A program made the translations under genes and the position numbers. From Microthrixaceae bacterium (GTDB taxonomy: Bacteria > Actinomycetota > Acidimicrobiia > Acidimicrobiales > Microtrichaceae), in assembly GCA_023958095.1 (NCBI GenBank), contig JAMLGJ010000016.1, positions 18,890 to 82,889 on the forward strand: 64,000 nucleotides of DNA, written 5' to 3'. The notes below the pieces were generated by a model. That model did no database searches. It saw only the letters and a program-made list of their open reading frames with translations, and had not been told where the DNA came from. Shown piece by piece: positions 1 to 8,561 of this stretch (positions are counted from its first letter, which is position 1; each line of letters opens with the position of its first letter).

Positions 1-55
1 CCCGCCGCGTCAGTGCCTCACCCAGGCTCGATTCCGTCAGCTCGGTCACCGTCAT
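1..55 (-). CDS. N-terminal fragment of an unidentified gene, divergent from the TetR regulator
   Basis: Only the first 18 codons lie in the window. Reading leftward from an ATG at 55 gives MTVTELTESSLGEALTRR, and the frame runs off the left edge. A purine-rich GGGAG sits about 8 nt upstream of the ATG. The gene is divergent from the TetR-family regulator at 236, and TetR genes often control a divergent neighbour, so it may be the regulated target (inference). Nothing in 18 residues identifies a family. Confidence 0.5.
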   Translation of the reverse strand, partial: MTVTELTESSLGEALTRR

Positions 56-90
56 CGTGCTCGCTCCCTCGTCGAATCCACTAGCGTCGG

Positions 91-135
91 ATTGACCATA
101 CATATTGATCTACATGACTGGCCAGTTGTGTCAAT
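91..135. promoter_or_regulatory. Divergent promoter/operator region with inverted repeat ATTGAC...GTCAAT
   Basis: ATTGAC at 91-96 is matched by its inverse GTCAAT at 130-135. On the minus strand the right arm reads TTGACA (134-129), a consensus -35, followed after 16 bp by TAGATC (112-107), a poor -10. This could drive the leftward gene at 55. The stretch is clearly AT-richer than its surroundings. An arm-to-arm distance of 33 bp is long for one TetR dimer site, so operator function is only a guess. Confidence 0.35.
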
Positions 136-147
136 GTGTATTGTCTC

Positions 148-203
148 GGGGAACATTCTCCGGGGAACATTCTCCGGGGAACATTGTCTAGGGAGCATTG
201 TCC
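148..203. repeat. 14-bp tandem repeat, four copies, in the leader of the TetR gene
   Basis: Four head-to-tail copies: GGGGAACATTCTCC at 148-161 and 162-175, GGGGAACATTGTCT at 176-189 and AGGGAGCATTGTCC at 190-203. A partial GGGG start of a fifth copy follows at 204. The first two copies are identical and the last two diverge. The array ends about 20 bp before the Shine-Dalgarno of the TetR gene. It could be an operator array, a leader RNA element or a neutral minisatellite. Confidence 0.8.
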
Positions 204-235
204 GGGGATCCGTTCCGGCTGAAGGAGGTCCGACG

Positions 236-850
236 GTGAGAACGCACGGATGGGGAGGCGACCCGCCCACCGACGACGAGGAGGCCGTCCGCCGAATTCT
301 CGAAGCCGCCCGCGCGTGCATCGACCGCGAGGGCCCTGGCGCCGGGGTGGCCGATGTGGCCAAGGAGCTGGGCGTCACCCGACAGACCGTCTACCGCTAC
401 TTCCGCACGACCGAGGACCTCCTCAGCGCGACCGCCCTCGACGCCGCGGCCGGCTTCCTCGATCGGGTCGAGGCACACCTCGCGAATGGGCCGTCGGTTC
501 CCGCAGCGGCAGTCGTCGAGGGGATCGCGTTCACGCTCGAGCGCCTACCCGAGGAGCCCTACCTCGGGCTCCTGCTCGAACCTGGTCGCTTCAGCATCTT
601 CAGCCAGGGCATCACCTCTGCCAACGCCCTTGCACTGGGTCGCTCCATCATCGACCGCTTCGCGGTCGACTGGGAGGCCCACGGCTTCGACGACCGCGAC
701 CTCGACGAACTGGTCGAACACATGCTGCGCATCACCCTGTCCCTGGTGATCGACCAGGGCAGCCCGCCCCGAACCGGGTCCGAGCTGCGCGGCTACCTCA
801 ACCGCTGGCTCGCCCCCGCCGTCGAACGCCGACCGACCCGGCGGGCCTGA
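236..850 (+). CDS. TetR/AcrR-family transcriptional regulator
   Basis: A 204-residue predicted DNA-binding repressor. The N-terminal helix-turn-helix reads GVADVAKELGVTRQTVYRYF, typical of TetR with the YRYF recognition helix, followed by a helical ligand-binding domain that I cannot assign to a subgroup. I start it at GTG 236 because a strong GGAGG (224-228) precedes it at 7 nt. The frame is open back to a TTG at 92, but that part translates the 14-bp repeat array and is unlikely to be coding. It is divergent from the partial gene at 55, a common arrangement for local autoregulators. The ligand is unknown. Confidence 0.88.
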   Translation: MRTHGWGGDPPTDDEEAVRRILEAARACIDREGPGAGVADVAKELGVTRQTVYRYFRTTEDLLSATALDAAAGFLDRVEAHLANGPSVPAAAVVEGIAFTLERLPEEPYLGLLLEPGRFSIFSQGITSANALALGRSIIDRFAVDWEAHGFDDRDLDELVEHMLRITLSLVIDQGSPPRTGSELRGYLNRWLAPAVERRPTRRA

Positions 851-994
851 CAAGGATCCGGGATCAGCCCCTCACATGGGGTTCGCACCGCTCCCCCGTT
901 GTCGTGTCGGACCCAGCACCGGGCGGCTCGAAACGCGAGGTGACGGCTGGGCCGGAGGTTCTTCATCCGGCCGTTGCCTCTCGACAACATGCTG

Positions 995-1068
995 TGGGCG
1001 TAACAGGACTCGAACCTGTGACCTCTGCCGTGTGAAGGCAGCGCTCTAGCCATCTGAGCCATACGCCC
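995..1068 (-). tRNA. tRNA-Val (anticodon CAC)
   Basis: On the minus strand the sequence folds as a cloverleaf. The acceptor stem GGGCGTA pairs with TACGCCC over 7 bp. The anticodon stem CTGCC/GGCAG encloses the loop TTCACAC, giving anticodon CAC (reads GUG). The T-arm is ACAGG-TTCGAGT-CCTGT. The discriminator base is A, and the next bases read CAG, so the 3' CCA is not encoded and must be added after transcription. It stands alone between the TetR gene and the J-domain gene. Confidence 0.95.
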
Positions 1069-1143
1069 GTGAGCGGAAGATGCTAGCAGTGGTGGCTCCC
1101 TGCACCGAACCGTGGTGCCGGCGATCGTGTCGCCGTGGGGGCG

Positions 1144-1959
1144 TCAGCCCGAACCCGCACCGGATTCCCGCTCGGAGTCGGACTCGTCATCCGCACTCGG
1201 GATGCAGAAGAACTCCGTTCCGACCGTCACGTACCGAGGAGCGGTGTCCGGACAATCCAGTGCCGCGTCCACCTTCGCCAGCACCTCCCCGTCGTTCGGC
1301 GAGGAACACGGCACGAGGATCGCAGCGCTGCCTTCGATGACCCGTGCACAGACCTCCCCCGGGGGGAGCTGGGTGACGGGCTCGCCACCACCGCCCCCAC
1401 CCACGTACGCGGTGACCACGAAGAGCCCCACGATCACCACCACGATCGCGACGATGGGTCCCTTGCGCAGGATGAAGGCGGTCGAGGGAGCAACCGCGAC
1501 CCCGTCGTCGGCCGCCGGACGCGGAGGTCGCCGGGAGCCGGCTCCGGTCCGAGCCCCGGCGCCGGCCGTGGGCCGCGCACTCCAGTAGGCACCCCGTCCC
1601 GCGCTCGCCGAATCGCCGGGGCCGGTCCAAGCAGATGCACTCCGTCTCCCCTTGGGCCCCGGGGACGGCCGCGCCGCCGGGCCGTCGGGAGACGACGCTC
1701 CGGCGCGTTCGGCGGTCGGCGGGGCATCACCCAGAGTGCGGTCATAGCTCGCCCGTCGTTGGGGGTCGCGCAGCACGTTCCAGGCTTCGTTGATCTCGCG
1801 CATCCGCCGGTCGGCGAGCTTGCGCTCCGCGGGCGTTGCCTCCAGGTGGCGATCGGGATGCAGCACGTGGGCCAGGCGACGGTGGGCGCGGCGGATCTCC
1901 GCGCCGTCCGCAGTGCGCTCGACCCCGAGCACCTGGTAGTGGTCGCGCTGGGTGGCCAC
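1144..1959 (-). CDS. Membrane-anchored J-domain protein with C-terminal four-cysteine domain
   Basis: A 271-residue protein. Residues 5-75 form a J domain with the HPD motif at 34-36, expected to stimulate an Hsp70 ATPase. Residues 80-165 are a low-complexity Ala/Gly/Pro/Ser linker. Residues 167-187 are a single strongly hydrophobic segment followed by six glycines, so the rest probably lies outside the membrane. The C-terminal 80 residues hold four cysteines (204, 218, 236, 252) in a spacing like small extracytoplasmic domains of actinobacterial LppU-type proteins (inference). The J domain has no Gly/Phe region or DnaJ zinc centre, so it is not DnaJ itself. It is divergent from the MFS gene. 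Confidence 0.85.
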   Translation of the reverse strand: MATQRDHYQVLGVERTADGAEIRRAHRRLAHVLHPDRHLEATPAERKLADRRMREINEAWNVLRDPQRRASYDRTLGDAPPTAERAGASSPDGPAARPSPGPKGRRSASAWTGPGDSASAGRGAYWSARPTAGAGARTGAGSRRPPRPAADDGVAVAPSTAFILRKGPIVAIVVVIVGLFVVTAYVGGGGGGEPVTQLPPGEVCARVIEGSAAILVPCSSPNDGEVLAKVDAALDCPDTAPRYVTVGTEFFCIPSADDESDSERESGAGSG

Positions 1960-2228
1960 CCGAGAATCGTAGGGCCCATCGACACCGACACAGGCGGCGC
2001 CATGCGCTGCTCCCGGTCATGCACCTGCCGGGTGGGGTGCACCGGCAGCGGACCGACCACATGCCGGATCGCTCGCCCGAGGCCGCACAAAGGGGTTCTG
2101 TCGGCACGCACCACACGGGTACTGTGTCCGTGCAGATCTTTCGCTGTTCGAACGTTTCGGAGTTCGTAATTCACGCACCGGCCCGACCCCCCGAGAAGTC
2201 CCCGCCCCCGCGGCACGCGCCCGGGTCG
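1960..2228. other. Divergent intergenic region between the J-domain gene and the MFS gene
   Basis: These 269 bp must hold the promoters of both flanking genes. I see a perfect palindrome GTTCGAAC around 2146-2153 followed by a related GTTCGTAA, but no convincing -35/-10 pair. The plus-strand frame of the MFS gene stays open through the region, which is common at this GC content. I see no other gene. Confidence 0.4.
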
Positions 2229-3437
2229 ATGGCGGCTGCACTGTCACACCCTGCGTACCGACGCGTGTTCGCGGGCACGTTCAGCTCGAACGTCGGCACC
2301 TGGATGCAGAACGTCATCCTGATCGCCCTCGCCTACGACCTGACCGACAGCTCGACCTTCATCGGGGTGATCACCTTCGCCCAGCTCGGTCCGATGCTGC
2401 TGCTCTCGCCGGTTGGTGGGGCGATCGCCGACCGTGTGAACCGTCGCGTGCTGATGGTCTCGATCGCGGCCACCCAAGCCCTGCTCTCCGCAGCGCTCGC
2501 GGTCGTGGTCACCCGCGACGACCCGAGTCTGGTGCTGTTGGTGGTCATCGTCGCCGGCATCGGGATAGGCGCTGCGTTGAACGCGCCGACTGCGAACGCG
2601 ATCCTGCCCGAACTGGCGGGACGCCGCGACCTGCAGGGAGCCGTCGCGCTGAACTCCGCCGCCATGAACGCCTCCCGGGTGGTCGGACCGGTGCTGGGTG
2701 GGGCCGCGGCGGCGATCGGCGGGGCGACGTTCGTGTTCATGGTGAACGCGGCAACCTTCGTGTTCGTCATCCTGGCGGTCGCCACGGCGGATGCCGACTT
2801 CAGCGCCAAGGGCAAACGCGGCGAGTCGCCCGTGGCGCAGATGGCTGGTGGGATCCGGGAGGCCCGCAGGGACCGGGTGGTCGGACGGGTCCTGGTGACG
2901 ATCGCCGCGTACTCGCTGTTCTGCCTGGTGTTCATCTACCAGATGCCACGAATCGCCGACGAGCAGTTCGACCTCGTCGGCTGGCGCTACACGTTGTTGT
3001 TCTCGACCTTCGGCCTCGGAGCGTTCACCGGGGCCATCTCGATGGGTTCGTGGCTCACCCCCTTCGGGCGGCCGCTCATGGTTCGTGCCGGCCTCGGGGT
3101 GTTCGCCGCCTCGCTGGGGGTCTTCGCACTCTCCTGGAGCACCTGGACCGGATTCCCGTCGGCCTTCTTCGCCGGTGCCAGCTACTTCGTCATCGTGACG
3201 GCGCTCGTCACGACCCTGCAGTTGAGGGTCGCCGACGAGGTGCGCGGACGTGTGATGGGGCTGTGGATGATGGCCTGGGCCGGGCTGGTACCAGTCGGCG
3301 GACTGATCGGCGGAGTCGTGATCGACCTGGTCGGGCTCACACCGGTGCTGCTGGCGGGAGTCGCCGTAGCAGTGCTGTTGGCGGTGTTCGTCGACCTCTC
3401 CGAGGCGGACCGCCCGGTGCGCGCCGGGTCGGGCTGA
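2229..3437 (+). CDS. MFS transporter, drug/siderophore exporter-like (EntS/MFS_3 type)
   Basis: About 402 residues with some 12 hydrophobic segments. The loop after segment 2 carries the MFS signature (GGAIADRVNRRVLM). The layout, including NVGTWMQN near the N-terminus and an interrupted centre, resembles enterobactin-exporter-like permeases, so export of a small molecule across the inner membrane is likely; the substrate is unknown. I start it at ATG 2229, where the first membrane helix has the usual length of lead sequence (MAAALSHPAYRRVFAG). The frame is open upstream to 1836, but that part is polar and Arg/Pro-rich and lies over the J-domain gene. It is followed 54 bp later by serB. Confidence 0.85.
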   Translation: MAAALSHPAYRRVFAGTFSSNVGTWMQNVILIALAYDLTDSSTFIGVITFAQLGPMLLLSPVGGAIADRVNRRVLMVSIAATQALLSAALAVVVTRDDPSLVLLVVIVAGIGIGAALNAPTANAILPELAGRRDLQGAVALNSAAMNASRVVGPVLGGAAAAIGGATFVFMVNAATFVFVILAVATADADFSAKGKRGESPVAQMAGGIREARRDRVVGRVLVTIAAYSLFCLVFIYQMPRIADEQFDLVGWRYTLLFSTFGLGAFTGAISMGSWLTPFGRPLMVRAGLGVFAASLGVFALSWSTWTGFPSAFFAGASYFVIVTALVTTLQLRVADEVRGRVMGLWMMAWAGLVPVGGLIGGVVIDLVGLTPVLLAGVAVAVLLAVFVDLSEADRPVRAGSG

Positions 3438-3491
3438 CCTCCACCCGAACGGGTGTCACCTCGGGACGGTCCTGCGTCCTAGCTTGGTCCG

Positions 3492-4832
3492 GTGGAACAT
3501 GACGTCCCGGTCGGTGAGGAGTCCGCTCCCGTGAACGAGGAGACCCTGGCCCAGGGCCACCTGCGGGCCACTGTTGCTGGAGCCCCCGGTGCCGACGAGC
3601 ACGCATCCGGCCCCGCGGACCAGGGCGATCGCCCGACAGCGGCGCTGCTGGTGAGGGTCACCGGGCGCGACCGCCCCGGGATCACCGCGGACCTGATGAC
3701 CCTGTTGGACCTGACCGGCACCGGGGTGCAGGACCTCGAACAGGTGCTGGTGCGGGGACACCTCACGCTCGCCGTGGCTGTGGACCATCCCGGTGAACGG
3801 CGCAGCGACCTGGTGACGATGCTCGAGCACTTCGCCCGGCAACGACATCTGACGGTGACCCTCGAGGAGGTACCCGCCACATCGGGAGCACAGGGTCCCC
3901 TCGACGCCATCACCGTGCTCGGCCACGAGCTGGAAACGGAGCTCTCCCCTGCCGAGCTGGGTGCCGTCGCGGGCGCTGTGTCCGCCGCGGGCGGCAACAT
4001 CGAACGAATCGTCCGCCTCGCCCGCTATCCGGTGTACGCGTACGAGTTCCTGGTGCGTGGCGCACAGCGGGACGAACTGCAGCGACTGGTAACCCAGGCC
4101 TCGGTCACCCACCGCCTGGATGTCGCCATCCAGCCCGCCGGCCTGGAACGCCGGGCCAAACGCCTGGTCGTCCTGGACGTCGACTCGACGCTGATCCAGG
4201 ACGAGGTGATCGAGCTCCTCGCGGAGGAGGCGGGTTGCCGCGACGAGGTCCACATGGTCACCGAGAGGGCCATGGCAGGAGAGCTCGACTTCGCGGAGGC
4301 CCTGCGCGAACGGGTGAGGCTGCTCGAGGGGCTCGACGAGGCGGCACTGCTTCGTGCGCGGGCACGGATGCGCCTGACCCCGGGGGCCCGGACCTTCGTG
4401 AGCACGCTCAAGCGACTCGGCTACACGGTGGGCATCGTCTCGGGTGGATTCACCCGCTTCACCGACCACCTGCGCGCCGAACTGGGACTCGACCACGCCG
4501 TGGCCAACGAACTGCTGTGGCACGAGGGGCGCCTCACCGGCGAGGTGGCCGGGCGGATCGTTGACCGCGCCCGCAAGGCCGAGCTGCTCACCGAGTTCGC
4601 CGCGAAGGAGAACATCCCCCTGTCGCAGACGGTTGCGGTGGGTGACGGGGCGAACGACCTCGACATGCTCTCCACGGCCGGGTTGGGCATCGCCTTCAAC
4701 GCCAAACCGGTGGTCCAGGAGGTTGCCGACACCACGGTGAACGTCCCCTACCTGGACGCGATCCTGTTCGTGCTCGGGGTGCGACGCGGAGAGGTCGAGG
4801 CCGTCAGCGAGGACACCGCCACCGGGAACTGA
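3492..4832 (+). CDS. serB: Phosphoserine phosphatase with two N-terminal ACT domains
   Basis: Catalyses the last step of serine synthesis, O-phosphoserine to serine. The HAD-type domain begins with DVDST (nucleophile Asp229, general acid Asp231), has SGG at 317-319 and ends with the Mg-binding GDGANDLD at 384-391. Residues 50-125 and 137-212 read as two ACT domains, as in mycobacterial SerB2, where they sense amino acids. The GTG start at 3492 gives a roughly 45-residue polar lead, so a later start is possible. It converges with the M16 protease gene with only 4 bp between stops. Confidence 0.93.
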   Translation: MEHDVPVGEESAPVNEETLAQGHLRATVAGAPGADEHASGPADQGDRPTAALLVRVTGRDRPGITADLMTLLDLTGTGVQDLEQVLVRGHLTLAVAVDHPGERRSDLVTMLEHFARQRHLTVTLEEVPATSGAQGPLDAITVLGHELETELSPAELGAVAGAVSAAGGNIERIVRLARYPVYAYEFLVRGAQRDELQRLVTQASVTHRLDVAIQPAGLERRAKRLVVLDVDSTLIQDEVIELLAEEAGCRDEVHMVTERAMAGELDFAEALRERVRLLEGLDEAALLRARARMRLTPGARTFVSTLKRLGYTVGIVSGGFTRFTDHLRAELGLDHAVANELLWHEGRLTGEVAGRIVDRARKAELLTEFAAKENIPLSQTVAVGDGANDLDMLSTAGLGIAFNAKPVVQEVADTTVNVPYLDAILFVLGVRRGEVEAVSEDTATGN

Positions 4833-4836
4833 CGGC

Positions 4837-6120
4837 TCAGCCGACGATGTCGACCGGTCCGACCACGGCCGTGCTGCTCGTCGCTCCGAACACCGTCGCG
4901 GCGACGCGTGCGACGTCGTCACCCGTGACCGCCTCGATCGCCTCCAGGTACTCCAGGAGTGGAACGACACGACCCAGCACCAACTCGCCCACCCCGAGGC
5001 GGGTCATCCGGGTGACGATCGACTCCATCGCCATGACCACCCCGCCGCGCACTGCACCCTTCACGTGTGCCAGCGTCGCGTCGTCCATGCCCTGCGCCGC
5101 CATGGCCGAGGCGAGCTCGGAGACGATCCGCAGCACTTCCGGCCCCTTGTCCACATGGGTCGCGCAGTGGACGCTCAGCGAACCGGCATCCCCGTACTGC
5201 GCCAGGTCGGACCCGACCGAGTAGGTGAGGCCGCGCTCCTCGCGCACCTCCTGGAAGAGGATGCTCGAGGGGCCGCCGCCGAAGGCATGGTTGAGCAACG
5301 ACAGTGCATGGCGGTCCGGATCGCCGGCAGCAGGACAACGCCAGCCGATGGCGAGGTGGGTCAGCTCACCGGGACGTTCACGGAACGAGTGGGGCCGCAC
5401 CGCCGGCGCCGGTGAGCTGCGAACCGGGGCCCTGCCGGACGGCGCCTCCGCGAACGCCCGGGCTGCAGCATCGAGGACCTCATCGTGTCGGATCGCCCCG
5501 GACGCTGCCAGCACGATGTTGGCGGGCAGGTACCAGTTGTCGAAGAAGGCCGCCACTTCGTCACGGGTGATCCCGGCGACGGACTCGACGGTACCCAGGG
5601 TCTCGCGGCCCAGGGCATGGCCGGGGAACAGGCACCCGGCCAGGTCCACCGCGGCCATGTCGTCGGGATCCTCACGAGCCGCCGCGAGCTCCTCGAGGAT
5701 CACCTCGCGTTCCGAATCGACGTCGCGTGCCGCCAGCGCCGGGTTCCGCAGCACGTCGAGCAGCAACTCGAGCACCATCGCGGACTCCGTGGCAGGAGCC
5801 GTCGCGTAGAACGCGGTGTGCTCGTTTGAGGTGAAGGCGTTCATGTCGCCACCCACCGCGTCCATCGCAACCGCTATGTCACGCGCCGACCGGTCGCTCG
5901 TGCCCTTGAACAGCAGGTGCTCCAGGAAGTGCGAGGCACCGGCGCTGGCGTCCGGTTCGTCCCGCGACCCGACGGCCACCCAGGCCGAGACGGCCACCGC
6001 GGAACGCTCGGGCTGTTCATCGGTGAGGACCCGCAGGCCGTTGGGCAGTTTCGTTGCCCGGACCCGGTCGGTCGGCGAGCCGTTCTGCCCGCCGACCGAC
6101 ACAGCATCCGGTGCGTTCAT
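4837..6120 (-). CDS. M16-family zinc peptidase (processing-peptidase-like)
   Basis: 427 residues, the usual length of a single-chain M16 protease with two homologous halves. The inverted zinc motif HxxEH is HFLEH at 64-68, followed by GTSDRSARDI and NAFTSNEHTAFY, both typical of the family. The C-terminal half keeps the Arg/Tyr substrate-gripping pattern (FQEVREERGLTYSVGSDL). In actinobacteria this gene usually follows pnp, as here: its ATG overlaps the pnp stop by 4 bp (ATGA), implying co-translation. The physiological substrate is not known. Confidence 0.93.
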   Translation of the reverse strand: MNAPDAVSVGGQNGSPTDRVRATKLPNGLRVLTDEQPERSAVAVSAWVAVGSRDEPDASAGASHFLEHLLFKGTSDRSARDIAVAMDAVGGDMNAFTSNEHTAFYATAPATESAMVLELLLDVLRNPALAARDVDSEREVILEELAAAREDPDDMAAVDLAGCLFPGHALGRETLGTVESVAGITRDEVAAFFDNWYLPANIVLAASGAIRHDEVLDAAARAFAEAPSGRAPVRSSPAPAVRPHSFRERPGELTHLAIGWRCPAAGDPDRHALSLLNHAFGGGPSSILFQEVREERGLTYSVGSDLAQYGDAGSLSVHCATHVDKGPEVLRIVSELASAMAAQGMDDATLAHVKGAVRGGVVMAMESIVTRMTRLGVGELVLGRVVPLLEYLEAIEAVTGDDVARVAATVFGATSSTAVVGPVDIVG

Positions 6121-8561
6121 CGACGCGAGCGCCCCCGCGAACCGCCACCGCCACGGCGCCCACCCCGTGCCGGAGCAGGACCGAGGTCGCCGTGCACCTC
6201 CGCGAGGTGCTCGTCGTAGCGTTCCGAGAAGTTCGCTTCCCTGCGGGAGGGTCGATCGCCCCCACGGTCGGACCCGGCCGAACCGGAGTCACGCCGGTTG
6301 CCACCGGAGCTCCCGGTGGGGCCGTCCTGGGCGGCTGCCTCGCCGCCCTCAGTCGCTTTTGGGTCGGCGTCCGATGTTGGGGTCAGGGAGATCTTTCCGT
6401 TCGGGTCGATGTCGTCGACGGTGACCTCGATCGCCTGGCCGAGTTCGAGCACGTCCTCGACCTTGTTGATCCGCTTCCCACCCCCCAGTTTGGAGATGTG
6501 CACCAGCCCGTCGCGTCCGGGGAGGATGTTCACGAACGCACCGAACTTGGTGATGTTCACGACCTTGCCCGGATAGGTGGCACCGACCTCTGCGGTGGGT
6601 GGGTCGAGGATCAACTTGATCTGGCGCTCCGCCTCGTTGACCGCTCCGATGTCGACCGCGGCGATGGCGACGATGCCCACCTCGCCGTCGTCGTCGACGC
6701 TTATGTCCGCGCCCGTCTCCCCCTGGATGGCATTGATCACCTTGCCCTTGGGGCCGATCACCTCGCCGATCTTGTCGGCGGGGATCTCGAAGCTGACGAT
6801 CTTCGGTGCGGTGTCGGCGAGCTCGCCCCGCGGGGCGTCGATCGTGGCCGTCATCACCTCGAGGATCTGCAGGCGGGCCTCCTTGGCCTGCTCGAGGGCC
6901 GCAGCCAGGACGTCGGCGGGGATGCCGTCGATCTTGGTGTCGAGCTGCAGGGCGGTCACGAACTCCGAGGTGCCTGCGACCTTGAAGTCCATGTCGCCGA
7001 AGGCGTCCTCGGCTCCGAGGATGTCGGTGAGGGTGGTGTACTTGCCCTCTGCATGGACCAGGCCCATGGCGATGCCCGCCACCGGGGCCTTGATCGGCAC
7101 GCCCGCGTCCATGAGCGACAGGCTCGATGCGCACACCGAGGCCATCGAGGTGGAGCCGTTCGAGCTGAGAACCTCGGAGACCAACCGGATCGTGTAGGGG
7201 AACTCCTCGAGGGAGGGAACCACCGGGAACACGGCTCGCTCGGCGAGCGCTCCGTGACCGATCTCACGACGCTTGGGACCACGCATGAAGCCCGGTTCAC
7301 CGGTGGAGAACGGCGGGAAGTTGTAGTGGTGCAGGTACCGCTTGCGGGTCTGGGGGTCGATCCCGTCGATCATCTGGTCCATCTTCTGCATGCCGAGGGT
7401 GCAGAAGTTGAGCACCTGGGTCTCGCCACGCTGGAACAGACCGGTCCCGTGGGCCGTGGGGATCAGGCCCACCTCGGCCGACAACGGTCGGATGTCCTTC
7501 GGTCCACGTCCGTCGATGCGCACGCCTTCGTTGACGATGCGGCTGCGCACCACGGACTTCGTGAGCGACCGGAACGCCGCCTTGGCCTGCTTGGCAGCGG
7601 TCGCCTCATCCCGCTCGTCGCCGACGAGGCCACCCACGACGGACCCGAGCACGTCTTCACGCAGTGCATCCTCGGCAGCGGTGCGCTCCGCCTTGTCGGC
7701 GATCGACTCGACCTCCTCCAGGCGCGACCCGACAGCCGCCTCGACTGCGGAGAGCACGTCGTCGTCGTAGTCCGCGGCGACGGAGAAGTCCATCGTCTGG
7801 ATCGGACCGTGCTGTTCGACGTGCGCATCCACGAGCTGCTGTTGCAGCTTGATGGCCTGGGCGATGTGGGACTTGGACTCGTCGAGGGCCGTTGCGAGGG
7901 CGGCCTCGTCGACCTTGGGAGCGCCCTCGGAGTAGTACTCCCAGGACTTCTCGGTACCGCCGGCCTCGACCATCATCACCGCGACGTCACCGTCATCCAG
8001 CAGACGCCCGGCCACGACGATCTCGAAGGTAGCGGCCTCGCTCTCGGAGTAGGTCGGGTGTGCCAGCCACTGCCCCTCGGTGGTGTGGGCGAGCCTGACC
8101 GCGCCGATCGGGCCGTCGAAGGGAATGCCCGAGAGCATGAGCGCCGCGGAGGCACCGTTGATGCTGGCCACGTCGTAGGGGTTCTCCTGGTCGGCGCCCA
8201 TGACCGTTCCGACCACGTGGACCTCGTTGCGGAATCCTTCCGGGAACGAGGGACGCAGCGGGCGGTCGATCAGGCGGCAGGTCAGGATCGCCTGCTCACC
8301 GGCACGTGCCTCGCGGCGGAAGAACGACCCGGGGATCTTGCCCGCCGCGTACATCCGCTCCTCGATGTCGACGGTGAGCGGGAAGAAGTCCGCCCCTTCG
8401 CGCATCTTCCTCGCGGCCGTGGCGGTCACGAGGACCCGGGTGTCGCCCAGGCCCACCATCACGGATCCGTCCGCGAGACCGGCGAGCTTGCCGGTCTCGA
8501 TCGTCATCTTCTTGAACTCGTCGTCGCCGAGATCGGCGGAGACGCGTATCACTTCGGCCAT
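6117..8561 (-). CDS. pnp: Polyribonucleotide nucleotidyltransferase (PNPase)
   Basis: 814 residues. Phosphorolytic 3'-5' exoribonuclease of mRNA decay. Two RNase PH-like cores are visible: the first at about 10-235 with the FFRREAR segment, the second carrying the active-site pattern TSSEVLSSNGSTSMASVC. They are followed by a KH domain (IGEVIGPKGKVINAIQ) and an S1 domain (GKVVNITKFGAFVNILPGRDGLVHIS). The tail of about 60 residues is Gly/Arg/Ser-rich. It follows rpsO with a 329-bp gap and overlaps the M16 gene by 4 bp. The ATG at 8561 has GGAGGG about 7 nt upstream. Confidence 0.98.
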   Translation of the reverse strand: MAEVIRVSADLGDDEFKKMTIETGKLAGLADGSVMVGLGDTRVLVTATAARKMREGADFFPLTVDIEERMYAAGKIPGSFFRREARAGEQAILTCRLIDRPLRPSFPEGFRNEVHVVGTVMGADQENPYDVASINGASAALMLSGIPFDGPIGAVRLAHTTEGQWLAHPTYSESEAATFEIVVAGRLLDDGDVAVMMVEAGGTEKSWEYYSEGAPKVDEAALATALDESKSHIAQAIKLQQQLVDAHVEQHGPIQTMDFSVAADYDDDVLSAVEAAVGSRLEEVESIADKAERTAAEDALREDVLGSVVGGLVGDERDEATAAKQAKAAFRSLTKSVVRSRIVNEGVRIDGRGPKDIRPLSAEVGLIPTAHGTGLFQRGETQVLNFCTLGMQKMDQMIDGIDPQTRKRYLHHYNFPPFSTGEPGFMRGPKRREIGHGALAERAVFPVVPSLEEFPYTIRLVSEVLSSNGSTSMASVCASSLSLMDAGVPIKAPVAGIAMGLVHAEGKYTTLTDILGAEDAFGDMDFKVAGTSEFVTALQLDTKIDGIPADVLAAALEQAKEARLQILEVMTATIDAPRGELADTAPKIVSFEIPADKIGEVIGPKGKVINAIQGETGADISVDDDGEVGIVAIAAVDIGAVNEAERQIKLILDPPTAEVGATYPGKVVNITKFGAFVNILPGRDGLVHISKLGGGKRINKVEDVLELGQAIEVTVDDIDPNGKISLTPTSDADPKATEGGEAAAQDGPTGSSGGNRRDSGSAGSDRGGDRPSRREANFSERYDEHLAEVHGDLGPAPARGGRRGGGGSRGRSRR

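Noticed and set aside
92..235. N-terminal extension of the TetR protein by 48 codons from a TTG
   Set aside because: It would translate the 14-bp repeats, has no family sequence, and a strong ribosome-binding site supports GTG 236.
995..1068. Genomic island integrated at tRNA-Val
   Set aside because: Both sides carry ordinary high-GC genes, no 3' tRNA duplication was seen, and no integrase lies next to it.
1836..2228. Extended N-terminus of the MFS protein
   Set aside because: Arg/Pro/Gly-rich shadow over the J-domain gene with no membrane helix; open frames of this kind are expected at 70 % GC.
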